Shown: positions 29,742 to 37,349 of the stretch, in pieces
Layout: each line of letters opens with the position of its first letter
How positions within the stretch are numbered: the first letter of the stretch is position 1
Source of the DNA: Sinorhizobium sp. B11
Lineage (GTDB): Bacteria > Pseudomonadota > Alphaproteobacteria > Rhizobiales > Rhizobiaceae
Assembly (NCBI GenBank): GCA_039725955.1
Contig: CP091034.1
Location: forward strand, 1,984,001 to 2,048,000
Length of the DNA stretch: 64,000 nucleotides
Direction of reading: 5' to 3'
Translations under genes and position numbers: made by a program
The notes under the pieces: model-generated
What the model was told of the DNA's origin: nothing
Database searches by the model: none
Seen by the model: only the letters and a program-made list of their open reading frames with translations

Positions 29742-30161
29742 TTATTCGTCCCGGTAAACCTTTTCGCGACGCTCATGGCGTTCCTGGGCTTCGATCGACA
29801 ACGTGGCGATCGGGCGGGCGTCGAGACGCTTGAGACCGATCGGCTCGCCGGTTTCCTCGCAGTAACCGTAAGTACCGTCTTCGATGCGCTGCAGGGCTGC
29901 GTCGATCTTGGAGATCAGCTTTCTCTGACGGTCGCGGGCGCGAAGTTCGATCGCCCGGTCGGTTTCTGAGGATGCACGGTCTGCAAGATCGGGGTGGTTT
30001 GCGCTCTCCTCGGCCAGATGGTCGAGCGTTTCACGCGCTTCTCTAAGGATATCGTTTTTCCAGGCAACCAGCTTGGCTCTGAAATAAGCTCGCTGGTTCG
30101 TATTCATGAACTCCTCGTCTTCCGAGGGAACATAATTGCTAAGATCGATCTTCTCACTCAA
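29742..30161 (-). CDS. dksA: DksA-type RNA polymerase-binding factor, cysteine-poor
   Basis: 139 residues. A coiled coil (DILREARETLDHLAEESANHPDLADRASSETDRAIELRARDRQRKLISKI) with tip residues DLADRASSE is followed by a zinc-finger-like fold (GTYGYCEETGEPIGLKRLDARPIATLSIEAQERHE). It binds the RNAP secondary channel and works with ppGpp. Only one of the four usual zinc cysteines is kept (CEET; the second pair reads SIEA), so it is a zinc-independent variant. The start is taken as TTG at 30161 because AGGAG lies seven bases upstream, within the codons that an upstream ATG at 30182 would have to use. Confidence 0.9.
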   Translation of the reverse strand: MSEKIDLSNYVPSEDEEFMNTNQRAYFRAKLVAWKNDILREARETLDHLAEESANHPDLADRASSETDRAIELRARDRQRKLISKIDAALQRIEDGTYGYCEETGEPIGLKRLDARPIATLSIEAQERHERREKVYRDE

Positions 30162-30244
30162 CGCGATTCTCCTGAAGAACATCTCATCTGGCCGGGTGTA
30201 TATCCCAAGGGCTATCCGCGATTCAAGCCAAATAAGACACGTAA

Positions 30245-30262
30245 ACAGATTTTTAAATCTGT
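30245..30262. promoter_or_regulatory. 18-bp dyad upstream of dksA
   Basis: ACAGATTT-TT-AAATCTGT, two perfect 8-base arms, about 84 bases upstream of the dksA start in an AT-rich stretch. It could be an operator for dksA or the divergent phosphatase gene; no matching regulator is known to me. Confidence 0.4.
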
Positions 30263-30438
30263 CATAAATTTGAGCTAACAGTCTATTTTCTCACCATTAT
30301 TCCGAACCGCGATTTTTGCTTCGCCTTCAACATGCCGTGTAGAGCATGGCGTTTCGCGCTATTGAAGGCCGGCTGGCAGTTGACGTTGCGGGAGTGCAAC
30401 CGCTACTGAAAAGGCTCCGTTCGAAGCTGGATTTGCCC

Positions 30439-30933
30439 ATGGCCGCCCTCCTGCCTCCACCGCACCGGATCTACCTCCTGCGTCACGCCGAAGCCGCCTG
30501 GGCCGAGCCCGGACAGCGCGATTTCGACCGCCCGCTGAACGAGAAGGGTTTTGGCGATGCCGAGATTGTTGCCGACCGCGCAGCCGACAAGGGCTACCGT
30601 CCTGATGTCCTGATAAGCTCGACCGCGCTTCGTTGCCGCGACACCGCCGAGGCCGTGCATCGGGCCATGGGCGAAACGCTCGACATGCTCTTTGTCGACA
30701 CGCTCTATAACGCCTCCGTCGATACCTATCTCGAAATTATCGACGCGCAGGATGTGGGAAGCGTCATGCTCGTCGGTCACAACCCGACCATGGAGCAAGC
30801 CTTATCGGCGCTGATCGGCCAAAAGGCTATGGCAGCCTCGGTGCCGAAAGGTTTCCCGACAGCCGGTCTCGCTGTCATCGACTATGTCGCTACGACTTCG
30901 GCATGGCGTCTCGTCGATTTCGTCGTCGACTGA
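30439..30933 (+). CDS. SixA-type histidine phosphatase
   Basis: 164 residues of the histidine-phosphatase (phosphoglycerate-mutase-like) superfamily. LLRHAEAAWAEPGQRDFDRPLNEKG has the RH motif with the catalytic His at residue 16, SSTALRCRDTAEA the second arginine, and VGHNPTMEQALSAL the second catalytic His. Small, single-domain members like this are grouped with SixA, which dephosphorylates phosphohistidine on HPt or PTS proteins. The ATG at 30439 fits the family; the frame stays open upstream. An HPt protein is encoded 9 kb away, but no link can be shown. Confidence 0.88.
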   Translation: MAALLPPPHRIYLLRHAEAAWAEPGQRDFDRPLNEKGFGDAEIVADRAADKGYRPDVLISSTALRCRDTAEAVHRAMGETLDMLFVDTLYNASVDTYLEIIDAQDVGSVMLVGHNPTMEQALSALIGQKAMAASVPKGFPTAGLAVIDYVATTSAWRLVDFVVD

Positions 30934-31005
30934 GCTTTTGCGCCGCTTCTTTTTCGGGCCGCGGCCCCTCCCTATATTGCAGGCAGTGCCACCAGGGATT
31001 CCGAT

Positions 31006-32481
31006 TTGCCGCCACGCCTGACATCCTTTGCCGACGACGCGCTGATCGCGTTGGATAATCTTGCGGACCGCGCCAGCGGTCTCGTCAATCCGACCATCCG
31101 GCTCGGTGTCACCGGCCTTTCCCGCTCCGGCAAGACCGTCTTCATTTCCTCGCTGGTCCATAATCTCCTGCATGGCGGCCGCTTGCCGCTCTTCGAAGCG
31201 GTGCAGTCCGGCCGCGTTTCGGCGGTGCGTCTGGAGCCTCAGCCGGATGATGCCGTGCCGCGCTTCCAGTATGAGGATCATATCCGCGCGCTGGTAAAGG
31301 AGCGCATCTGGCCGGATTCCACCCGCGCGATCTCGGAGCTGCGCATCACGCTGGATTATCAGAGCGCCAGTTCCTGGACGCGCATGTTTTCCCCCGGCCG
31401 GCTTTCCATCGATATCGTCGACTATCCCGGCGAATGGCTGCTCGACCTGCCGCTGCTCGGCAAGGATTTCCGGACGTTCAGCGAGGAAACCATCGCCCTT
31501 GCCGCAACCGGCATCCGCGCCGAGCTGTCGAGCGCCTGGTTGGGTCTGACGAGAGCGACGGACATCAATGCTCCCGCTGACGAAATGGTCGCCCGCGACC
31601 TCGCAGTGAGCTTTGCCGACTATCTGAAGGCCTGCAAGGCGGACGAGCGTTCTCTCTCCACCCTTCCTCCCGGCCGCTTCCTGCTGCCCGGTGATCTCGA
31701 CGGCTCGCCTGCCCTGACCTTCGCCCCGCTTTCCCTGCCGCCCGAAGGCCGGCCGAAGCATGGCTCGCTCTGGGCGATGATGGAGCGCCGATACGAGGCC
31801 TACAAGTCCGTGGTCGTCAAACCCTTCTTCCGTGAGCATTTCGCCAGGCTCGACCGGCAGATCGTTTTGGTCGACGCTCTCCAGGCGATGAACCGCGGTC
31901 CGGAAGCCGTGCAGGATCTGGAACGCGCCCTGACCGATGTGCTGGCCTGTTTCCGCCCCGGCACCAATTCCATCCTGTCATCGCTGCTCGGCCGGCGCAT
32001 CGACCGCGTTCTGGTGGCCGCCACCAAGGCCGACCACTTGCACCACGAGAGCCACGACCGGCTGGATCGACTCACGCGCCGTCTCGTCGATCGCGCCATC
32101 GACCGCATCGGCATGGCCGGCGCCGGCATCGATGTCATGGCACTCGCCTCCGTGCGCGCCACACGCGAAGCCACCGTGCGGCGCGACGGCCACGACCTGC
32201 CCGTCATTGTCGGCACGCCTATGACTGGTGAAAAGATCGCCGGCGAGATCTTTGACGGTGAGCGCAAGACGGCGATCTTCCCAGGCGACTTGCCGGAAGA
32301 TCCGCAATCGCTGTTCGAACGCATCGAAGCCGGCGACAGCACGGTCGAGCTGCCCGATGTCAACGTGGTGCGCTTCCGTCCCCCGCAGCTTGAGGAAACC
32401 GGCGGCGGCATCAAGCTTTCCGTGCCGCATATCCGTCTTGACCGCGCCATGCAGTTCCTGTTCGGAGACCGCCTCGCATGA
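31006..32481 (+). CDS. YcjX-family P-loop GTPase-like protein (DUF463)
   Basis: 491 residues. Walker A GLSRSGKT at residues 37-44 near the N-terminus, VDYPGEWLLDLPLL as a switch/Walker B-like region, and VLVAATKADHLHHE as an N/TKxD-type base-recognition motif. The YcjX family is a large stress-associated NTPase of unclear role, nearly always paired with YcjF. A TTG start at 31006 is inferred; no closer ATG keeps the conserved N-terminus. Its stop overlaps the start of the YcjF gene by four bases (ATGA), so they are translationally coupled. Confidence 0.9.
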   Translation: MPPRLTSFADDALIALDNLADRASGLVNPTIRLGVTGLSRSGKTVFISSLVHNLLHGGRLPLFEAVQSGRVSAVRLEPQPDDAVPRFQYEDHIRALVKERIWPDSTRAISELRITLDYQSASSWTRMFSPGRLSIDIVDYPGEWLLDLPLLGKDFRTFSEETIALAATGIRAELSSAWLGLTRATDINAPADEMVARDLAVSFADYLKACKADERSLSTLPPGRFLLPGDLDGSPALTFAPLSLPPEGRPKHGSLWAMMERRYEAYKSVVVKPFFREHFARLDRQIVLVDALQAMNRGPEAVQDLERALTDVLACFRPGTNSILSSLLGRRIDRVLVAATKADHLHHESHDRLDRLTRRLVDRAIDRIGMAGAGIDVMALASVRATREATVRRDGHDLPVIVGTPMTGEKIAGEIFDGERKTAIFPGDLPEDPQSLFERIEAGDSTVELPDVNVVRFRPPQLEETGGGIKLSVPHIRLDRAMQFLFGDRLA

Positions 32482-33557
32482 GCAAGCCGCCGATCGACCA
32501 GCCCAATCCGCCGCGTCGCGCCCCTGCCGCCTTCACCTATGAGGAGGAAAACGCAGCACCCGAATCCCCCCGCGCGGAACGCCGCAAGCCGGCAAGCTTT
32601 TCCGGCGAGGTGGTGCTGACGCCGGATGAGGAGGATCCCTTCCTCAATCCGGAACAGGATCTGAGCCCGCTGCCGGTCGCGACCCCGCGCAAGCGCCGCA
32701 CCTCGTTTGCCGGCATCGCCGCAGGCGCCTTCGGCATCCTCCTGTCGCTTGCCTTCGGCCTCTGGACCGACCAGCTGATCCGCGACCTGTTCAGCCGTGC
32801 CGACTGGCTGGGTTACACGGCGCTTGCCGTCCTCGCGATCGGCATCCTCGCCGTTATCGCCGTCGTCGTCAGGGAGACGGCGGGCATGATGCGGCTTGCC
32901 GCGGTGCAGACCATCAAGGCCGAGGCAGACGCCGCGATCCTCGAAACCCGTCCTGCCAAGGCCCGTGCCGTCGTTGCCCGCCTGACGGGCCTGCTCGATA
33001 ACAAGCCGGAAACTGCCAAGGGCCGCGCCACGCTGAAGGAAACCGAAGGCGACGTCATCGATGCTCCGCATCTGATTGCGCTTGCCGAGCGCGAACTCCT
33101 TGGCCCCCTTGACCGCCGGGCGCGCGCGCTGATCGTCAATTCCTCCAAGCGTGTCTCTGTCGTCACGGCCGTCAGCCCGCGCGCCATCGTCGATCTGCTC
33201 TACGTGCTCTATGAGGCCGCCCGCCTGATCCGCGCCATGGCCGAACTGTACGGTGGTCGCCCCGGCACGCTCGGCATGCTGAGATTGATGCGCGACGTGC
33301 TTGCCCATCTTGCCGTAACCGGTTCGATTGCCGTCGGCGACAGCCTCGTGCAGCAAGTGCTGGGCCATGGGCTTGCCTCGAAGCTCTCGGCGCGACTCGG
33401 CGAAGGCGTGATCAACGGGTTGATGACGGCGCGCATCGGCATTGCCGCCATGGATCTCTGCCGCCCGCTGACTTTCAGGGCGCTGAAGCGGCCGGGAATC
33501 GGTGACTTTATCGGTGATTTGACACCGTCGATGACGACGCGAAACGGCAATCCTTAA
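32478..33557 (+). CDS. YcjF-family membrane protein (DUF697, TIGR01620)
   Basis: 359 residues. A hydrophilic proline-rich N-terminus of about 70 residues, two transmembrane helices (about 78-95 and 112-130), a helical soluble part, and a C-terminal DUF697 domain with amphipathic helices (IVDLLYVLYEAARLIRAMAELYGGRP, GVINGLMTARIGIAAMDLCRPL). Partner of the YcjX gene, with which it overlaps. The pair is found together across proteobacteria, likely as a membrane-bound NTPase complex linked to envelope stress; the function is not established. Confidence 0.9.
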   Translation: MSKPPIDQPNPPRRAPAAFTYEEENAAPESPRAERRKPASFSGEVVLTPDEEDPFLNPEQDLSPLPVATPRKRRTSFAGIAAGAFGILLSLAFGLWTDQLIRDLFSRADWLGYTALAVLAIGILAVIAVVVRETAGMMRLAAVQTIKAEADAAILETRPAKARAVVARLTGLLDNKPETAKGRATLKETEGDVIDAPHLIALAERELLGPLDRRARALIVNSSKRVSVVTAVSPRAIVDLLYVLYEAARLIRAMAELYGGRPGTLGMLRLMRDVLAHLAVTGSIAVGDSLVQQVLGHGLASKLSARLGEGVINGLMTARIGIAAMDLCRPLTFRALKRPGIGDFIGDLTPSMTTRNGNP

Positions 33558-33706
33558 GAAAAAGCTGGATTGCGACACATTCCGGCCTTCTTATCAACCC
33601 TGCAGAAAATTCCAGCGGATTCAATGCGCTACACGCGCCGCCTCAGAAACATTGCCTAGCGAAAGCCCTGTATTTCCACGCATTTTGGCGCCTCGGAAAG
33701 AAAGGA

Positions 33707-33714
33707 TTAACCAT
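33707..33714 (+). promoter_or_regulatory. TTAACCAT, CtrA-like half-site
   Basis: The 8-mer matches the CtrA half-site TTAACCAT and lies 53 bases upstream of the start of the secreted protein gene at 33768. A single short match has low specificity. Confidence 0.3.
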
Positions 33715-33767
33715 TTTTCGGCAAAACTTCGGACCAGTTCCCGAGTGGTGTTTGCCAAGGAAAATCC

Positions 33768-34319
33768 ATGTACTCGCGCAAGTTTCTTTTTGTATGCGGC
33801 CTGGCCGCCGCGGCATTGTCTCCGGTGGCAGACGTCGCTTCCAACGCCACTGCCGCAACCCGCGACAAAGCCTTCTTCGAATCTATCGCCGGCACCTGGA
33901 AGGGACCGGGCGAAATCGTTGCCGGCAAGTACAAGGGCACGAAATTCACCTGCAATCTCGTCGGCTCGCCGGCTGATGATTCCGCTGCCGGCATCAAGCT
34001 CGACGGCACCTGCCGCGTCGGTGTCTTCAAGCAGCCGATGACGGCCGTCATCTCCCAGTCCGGTTCCACGTACAAGGGCAAGTTCCTGGATGGCGCCGAG
34101 GGCAAGGGCCTCGACGTTGTTTCCGGCGCCGTTACCGCAGATACCGTCGTCGTCGGCATCAATCGTTCCAAGCTGAACGGTGCGATGATTGCCCGCGTGC
34201 GGGACGACAAGACCATGAATGTCACCGTTTCGGTCAAGGTCGAAAGCCAGATGATCCCGGTCATCGGCCTGACACTGACCCGCCAGGTGGATGAAATGGC
34301 TGTCGGCTCGATCCAGTAA
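33768..34319 (+). CDS. Secreted hypothetical protein
   Basis: 183 residues. A Sec signal peptide covers about the first 30 residues (hydrophobic FLFVCGLAAAALSP, probable cleavage after ATA/AAT). The mature region begins FFESIAGTWKGPGEIVAGKYKGTKFTCNL and consists of beta-rich repeats with two cysteines (TCNL and TCRV) that could form a disulfide. GTWKGPG...GKYKG resembles lipocalin-like or calycin-type small beta barrels, but no family can be named. AAGGAAAATCC precedes the ATG, and a strong terminator follows. Confidence 0.8.
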   Translation: MYSRKFLFVCGLAAAALSPVADVASNATAATRDKAFFESIAGTWKGPGEIVAGKYKGTKFTCNLVGSPADDSAAGIKLDGTCRVGVFKQPMTAVISQSGSTYKGKFLDGAEGKGLDVVSGAVTADTVVVGINRSKLNGAMIARVRDDKTMNVTVSVKVESQMIPVIGLTLTRQVDEMAVGSIQ

Positions 34320-34346
34320 GCAATTCATTCGGATCGGATTTTCCTG

Positions 34347-34370
34347 AAGCGGCGGGTTTCCGCCGCTTTT
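34347..34370 (+). terminator. Terminator after secreted protein gene
   Basis: AAGCGGCGG, loop GTTTC, CGCCGCTTTT with further T-rich sequence. 28 bases after the stop. Confidence 0.9.
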
Positions 34371-34440
34371 GCTTTTTGGGCGTGGGGAACCATGAGCATT
34401 TGGTCGGGTTGTGTGCGGACGAACAACCCGGAGATCGATC

Positions 34441-35055
34441 GTGCCCCTGAAAGCTGTCGCCCTGAATGCCACGCTGAAATCCAGCAGCAGTGAGCCCTCC
34501 TCCACCGACCGCATGCTCGCCCTCATCGGCGAAGCAATGCGCAAACAGGATGTGGAGACGGAAACGATCCGCCTTGCTGACCATAATATCCTTCCTGGTG
34601 TGACGTCCGACGAGGGACCTGGCGATGCCTGGCCCGATATCCGAAAGATGATTCTCGATGCCGACATCCTCGTTTTCGGCACGCCGATCTGGTTGGGACA
34701 ACCGTCCAGCGTTGCCAAGCGCGCTTTGGAGCGTATGGATGCCTTCCTTGAGGAGACGGACGATCAGGGCCGTATGGTCTCCTATGGCCGCGTAGCGGCA
34801 GTGGCCGTTGTCGGCAATGAGGATGGCGCGCATCACGTCTCGGCCGAACTCTATCAGGCATTGAACGATGTCGGCTTCACCATATCGGCCAATGCTGTGG
34901 CGTACTGGGTGGGCGAAGCCATGGGCAGCACCAATTTCGTCGATCTCAAGCAGGTACCTGAAACGGTCACGACGGCAGTCGACATGCTGGCGCGCAATAC
35001 GGTTCATCTGGCAAAACTGCTCAAGCAGAACCACTATCCGGGCAAAGCCGAATGA
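34441..35055 (+). CDS. NADPH-dependent FMN reductase / flavodoxin-like protein
   Basis: 204 residues with a flavodoxin fold. AVALNATLKSSSSEPSSTDR is the phosphate-binding loop for FMN, ADILVFGTPIWLGQPSSVAKRALERMD the second FMN-site block. Proteins of this kind reduce FMN, quinones or azo compounds using NAD(P)H. The GTG at 34441 has GGAG seven bases upstream; a frame-open codon at 34411 lacks a site. It stands alone between terminators. Confidence 0.87.
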   Translation: MPLKAVALNATLKSSSSEPSSTDRMLALIGEAMRKQDVETETIRLADHNILPGVTSDEGPGDAWPDIRKMILDADILVFGTPIWLGQPSSVAKRALERMDAFLEETDDQGRMVSYGRVAAVAVVGNEDGAHHVSAELYQALNDVGFTISANAVAYWVGEAMGSTNFVDLKQVPETVTTAVDMLARNTVHLAKLLKQNHYPGKAE

Positions 35056-35103
35056 GTGAATCTCCAGTGGGCGGACACTGAACTCCGCTCAAAAGTAGAC
35101 ATG

Positions 35104-35132
35104 AAAAAAGCCCGCTTCTGCGGGCTCCTTTC
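35104..35132. terminator. Bidirectional terminator
   Basis: AAAAAAGCCCGC-TTCT-GCGGGCTCCTTTCT, between the convergent FMN reductase gene and the small repeat protein gene. The A-run gives a U tract on the minus strand, so it mainly serves the small gene. Confidence 0.85.
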
Positions 35133-35147
35133 TGTATCGGTCAGGTT

Positions 35148-35327
35148 TTAGTTTGTGTTTTTGTGGCTCTGCTGACCGGCCTTCACATGCTGTTCATGCG
35201 TGCCGCCGCGGGTACCCGAACTGGATTGATTGTCGCGCGACGAAGCCTGCTGCTGCGAGCCGGTATTCTTGTGGCTCTGCTGACCTGCCTTGACGTGCTG
35301 TTCGTGTGAACCGCCTTGGTTTGCCAT
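35148..35327 (-). CDS. Small hydrophilic protein with a duplicated motif
   Basis: 59 residues with no hydrophobic segment. HEQHVKAGQQSHKNT occurs twice, at the N- and C-terminal thirds, joined by a Ser/Gln/Gly-rich linker (GSQQQASSRDNQSSSG). The DNA of the two copies is also similar, so it arose by internal duplication. The extreme hydrophilicity recalls desiccation or general-stress small proteins; I know no established function. AAGGAG lies eight bases ahead of the ATG at 35327, a strong site. Confidence 0.8.
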   Translation of the reverse strand: MANQGGSHEQHVKAGQQSHKNTGSQQQASSRDNQSSSGTRGGTHEQHVKAGQQSHKNTN

Positions 35328-35511
35328 GATCAATTCTCCTTTCGGTAATTGTCTGCGAGAGCGGCTTGACTGCCGTCTCGTTAGGTCAACCGCTCGGGCG
35401 CCGCCACGTTCCCCATTTTAATATTTCGTGATGGTATCGGATCATTTCCCGCCACGCGCCGTTCTTCGTAAACGGCAGGCTTGCTCCTGCCCAGCTATGG
35501 AGACGAAGGCC

Positions 35512-35742
35512 ATGAACGCAACCCACACGGATACGGAAACCAGGAGCCTGAAGCTCGCCAAGGAATATCTGCGCCTTGGCGGACACCGCCGCTCCAAGAT
35601 CGACGACAACATCACCACTGTGCGCCAGTGGGAGAAGGATCCCCCGGAGGCTGAACGCTTCTGGCAGGAGCAGGTGCAGCCGCTTTCAGCAGCCGACCGC
35701 AAGCAGGTCGAGGATTTCCTGCCCAGCATCAATTCGCCTTGA
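35512..35742 (+). CDS. Small hypothetical protein
   Basis: 76 residues, charged and helical (TETRSLKLAKEYLRLGGHRRSKIDDNITTVRQWEKDPPEAERFWQ... in pieces). No family recognised. An upstream ATG at 35497 is also in frame; a GGAG sits between them, favouring 35512. The stop abuts the next gene: TGA is followed at once by ATG, so it is co-translated with the isochorismatase-like protein. Confidence 0.7.
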   Translation: MNATHTDTETRSLKLAKEYLRLGGHRRSKIDDNITTVRQWEKDPPEAERFWQEQVQPLSAADRKQVEDFLPSINSP

Positions 35743-36339
35743 ATGCTCGAATCTGCAGGTTCGATGCGCGAAAACTGGATCCATCTCTGCATCGACATGC
35801 AGAGGATGTTCGCGGAACAGACAGCTTGGCATGTGCCATGGATGGCGACGGTGTCGCCGCAGATTGTTGAACTCTCGGCACGGTATGCCGAGCGAACGAT
35901 TTTCACGCGCTTCGTTCCTCCGCCGAATGCCGATGCCATGCCCGGCATGTGGAGGAATTACTACGAAAAATGGCCAATGATGACTGGCGAACACCTGCGG
36001 CCGGAACTCGTGGACATCGTTGCCGATCTGAAGTCTTTCTCGCCGCCTGCCCGCTTCTTCAACAAGCGAACCTACTCTCCCTGGGTCGACGGCCGGCTCC
36101 ACGAAACGCTTGCGCAGGAAAAGGTCGGGGCCATCGTCATCACCGGCGGCGAAACCGATATCTGCGTGCTTGCTGCAGCACTTGGCGCAATCGATCTCGG
36201 GTACCGCGTCGTCCTGTTGAAGGATGCCGTCTGCAGCAGCGCCGACGAGACGCATGACGCCACGCTCGAACTGCTGGGCGGCCGCTTCTCGGTGCAGGTG
36301 GAGATCACCGAAACGGATGCATTCCTCACCGGTCTCTGA
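35743..36339 (+). CDS. Isochorismatase-family cysteine hydrolase
   Basis: 198 residues. The catalytic triad of the family is visible: Asp in LCIDMQRMF, Lys in FFNKRTYSPW and Cys in TGGETDICVLAAALGA. The family includes nicotinamidase, isochorismatase and N-carbamoyl hydrolases; the substrate cannot be chosen. Starts directly after the stop of the 76-residue gene, in one transcript. Its end is 57 bases from the convergent folK stop. Confidence 0.9.
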   Translation: MLESAGSMRENWIHLCIDMQRMFAEQTAWHVPWMATVSPQIVELSARYAERTIFTRFVPPPNADAMPGMWRNYYEKWPMMTGEHLRPELVDIVADLKSFSPPARFFNKRTYSPWVDGRLHETLAQEKVGAIVITGGETDICVLAAALGAIDLGYRVVLLKDAVCSSADETHDATLELLGGRFSVQVEITETDAFLTGL

Positions 36340-36396
36340 CGCATGGGCGAGGCTTACGAGCCCGTTCAAGTTTCGCAGCCTGCACTTGATGAGCCC

Positions 36397-36924
36397 TTAA
36401 GTCTTGCGCCACCACTCGCGGCTCTCGTCTGCGATCTCGATACCCGCGATGTCAGCGCCGGCCAGCCAGTCGGAAACCGCCCTGCCCCTGACCACGAGTC
36501 CGGGCGCGATATCCGCAAGCGGCATCAGCACGAAGCCTCGCTCCGTCATGCGCGGGTGCGGCAGTTCCAGCCGCGGCGCATCCTGCTCGATACCTTCATA
36601 AGTCAATACGTCGATATCGAGCGTGCGCGGCCCCCAGCGCTCGATGCGTTCGCGCTTCATCTCCCGTTCGATCGACAGGCAGAGATCGAGCAGCGCTTCC
36701 GGTGCAAGCCGCGTTTCTACCGCCGCGCAGGAATTGAAGAAATAGGATTGATCGGTCTTGCCCCAGGGCGGCGTGCGATAAAGCCGCGAGACGGCGGCCA
36801 CGCGGCAGTCCGGATGGGCGTCCAGTACCGCAAGCGCTGACGCCATTGACTTGACCGGGTCGCCGATATTGCCGCCGAGACCGAGCGTTGCGAGGCGGAA
36901 TGGATTATCGGGCACGGTGCTCAA
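36397..36924 (-). CDS. folK: 2-Amino-4-hydroxy-6-hydroxymethyldihydropteridine pyrophosphokinase
   Basis: 175 residues. It transfers pyrophosphate from ATP to 6-hydroxymethyl-dihydropterin in folate synthesis. LGLGGNIGDP at the N-terminus, YRTPPWGKTDQSYFFN, and the signature RWGPRTLDIDVLTY are present. Its start overlaps the end of folB by 20 bases, so both are coupled. Last gene of the folP-folB-folK set. Confidence 0.96.
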   Translation of the reverse strand: MSTVPDNPFRLATLGLGGNIGDPVKSMASALAVLDAHPDCRVAAVSRLYRTPPWGKTDQSYFFNSCAAVETRLAPEALLDLCLSIEREMKRERIERWGPRTLDIDVLTYEGIEQDAPRLELPHPRMTERGFVLMPLADIAPGLVVRGRAVSDWLAGADIAGIEIADESREWWRKT

Positions 36925-37273
36925 CAGTCACCTGCACGAAATCGAGCACGCCGGGGATCGGCGCATTCGGCTTGCGCACCGTGATCTTGGCCCTGATGAT
37001 CTGCGGGAATTTCTTGCAGAGGCCCTTGGCGATATCGAACGCCAGCGCTTCGATCAGGTAGCGCCGCTGGCCGACGACGATCTCCTCGATGATGGTGAAG
37101 GCGGTTCCGTAATGCACCGTCTCGTCGATGGAATCGTTTTCCAGCGCGCTGCCAGCTTCCACTTCCAGTTCTGCATCCACGAAGAAACGCTGGCCGAGGA
37201 ATTCCTCTTCGGCATGGACGCCATGCCGGGCGAAGAAGGCGCAATTCTGCATCAGGATCGTATAGGTACTCAT
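36905..37273 (-). CDS. folB: Dihydroneopterin aldolase
   Basis: 122 residues, the normal size. LMQNCAFFARHGVHAEEEFLGQRFFVDAELE is the typical N-terminus, with the substrate-binding Glu later (EALAFDIAKGL). It cleaves dihydroneopterin to 6-hydroxymethyl-dihydropterin and glycolaldehyde. Sits 76 bases after the folP stop and overlaps folK. Pathway order folP-folB-folK on the minus strand is usual for rhizobia. Confidence 0.95.
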   Translation of the reverse strand: MSTYTILMQNCAFFARHGVHAEEEFLGQRFFVDAELEVEAGSALENDSIDETVHYGTAFTIIEEIVVGQRRYLIEALAFDIAKGLCKKFPQIIRAKITVRKPNAPIPGVLDFVQVTVEHRAR

Positions 37274-37349
37274 GACGGCCTCCCCCTAAGACATGTCGCG
37301 CAAAATTCTCTATCGATTTTGCGGTAACGTCATGTGAAAAAACAGAGAT

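Noticed and set aside
31800..33578. 592-codon open frame opposite ycjX/ycjF
   Set aside because: Spans two genuine overlapping genes on the other strand and has no family features.
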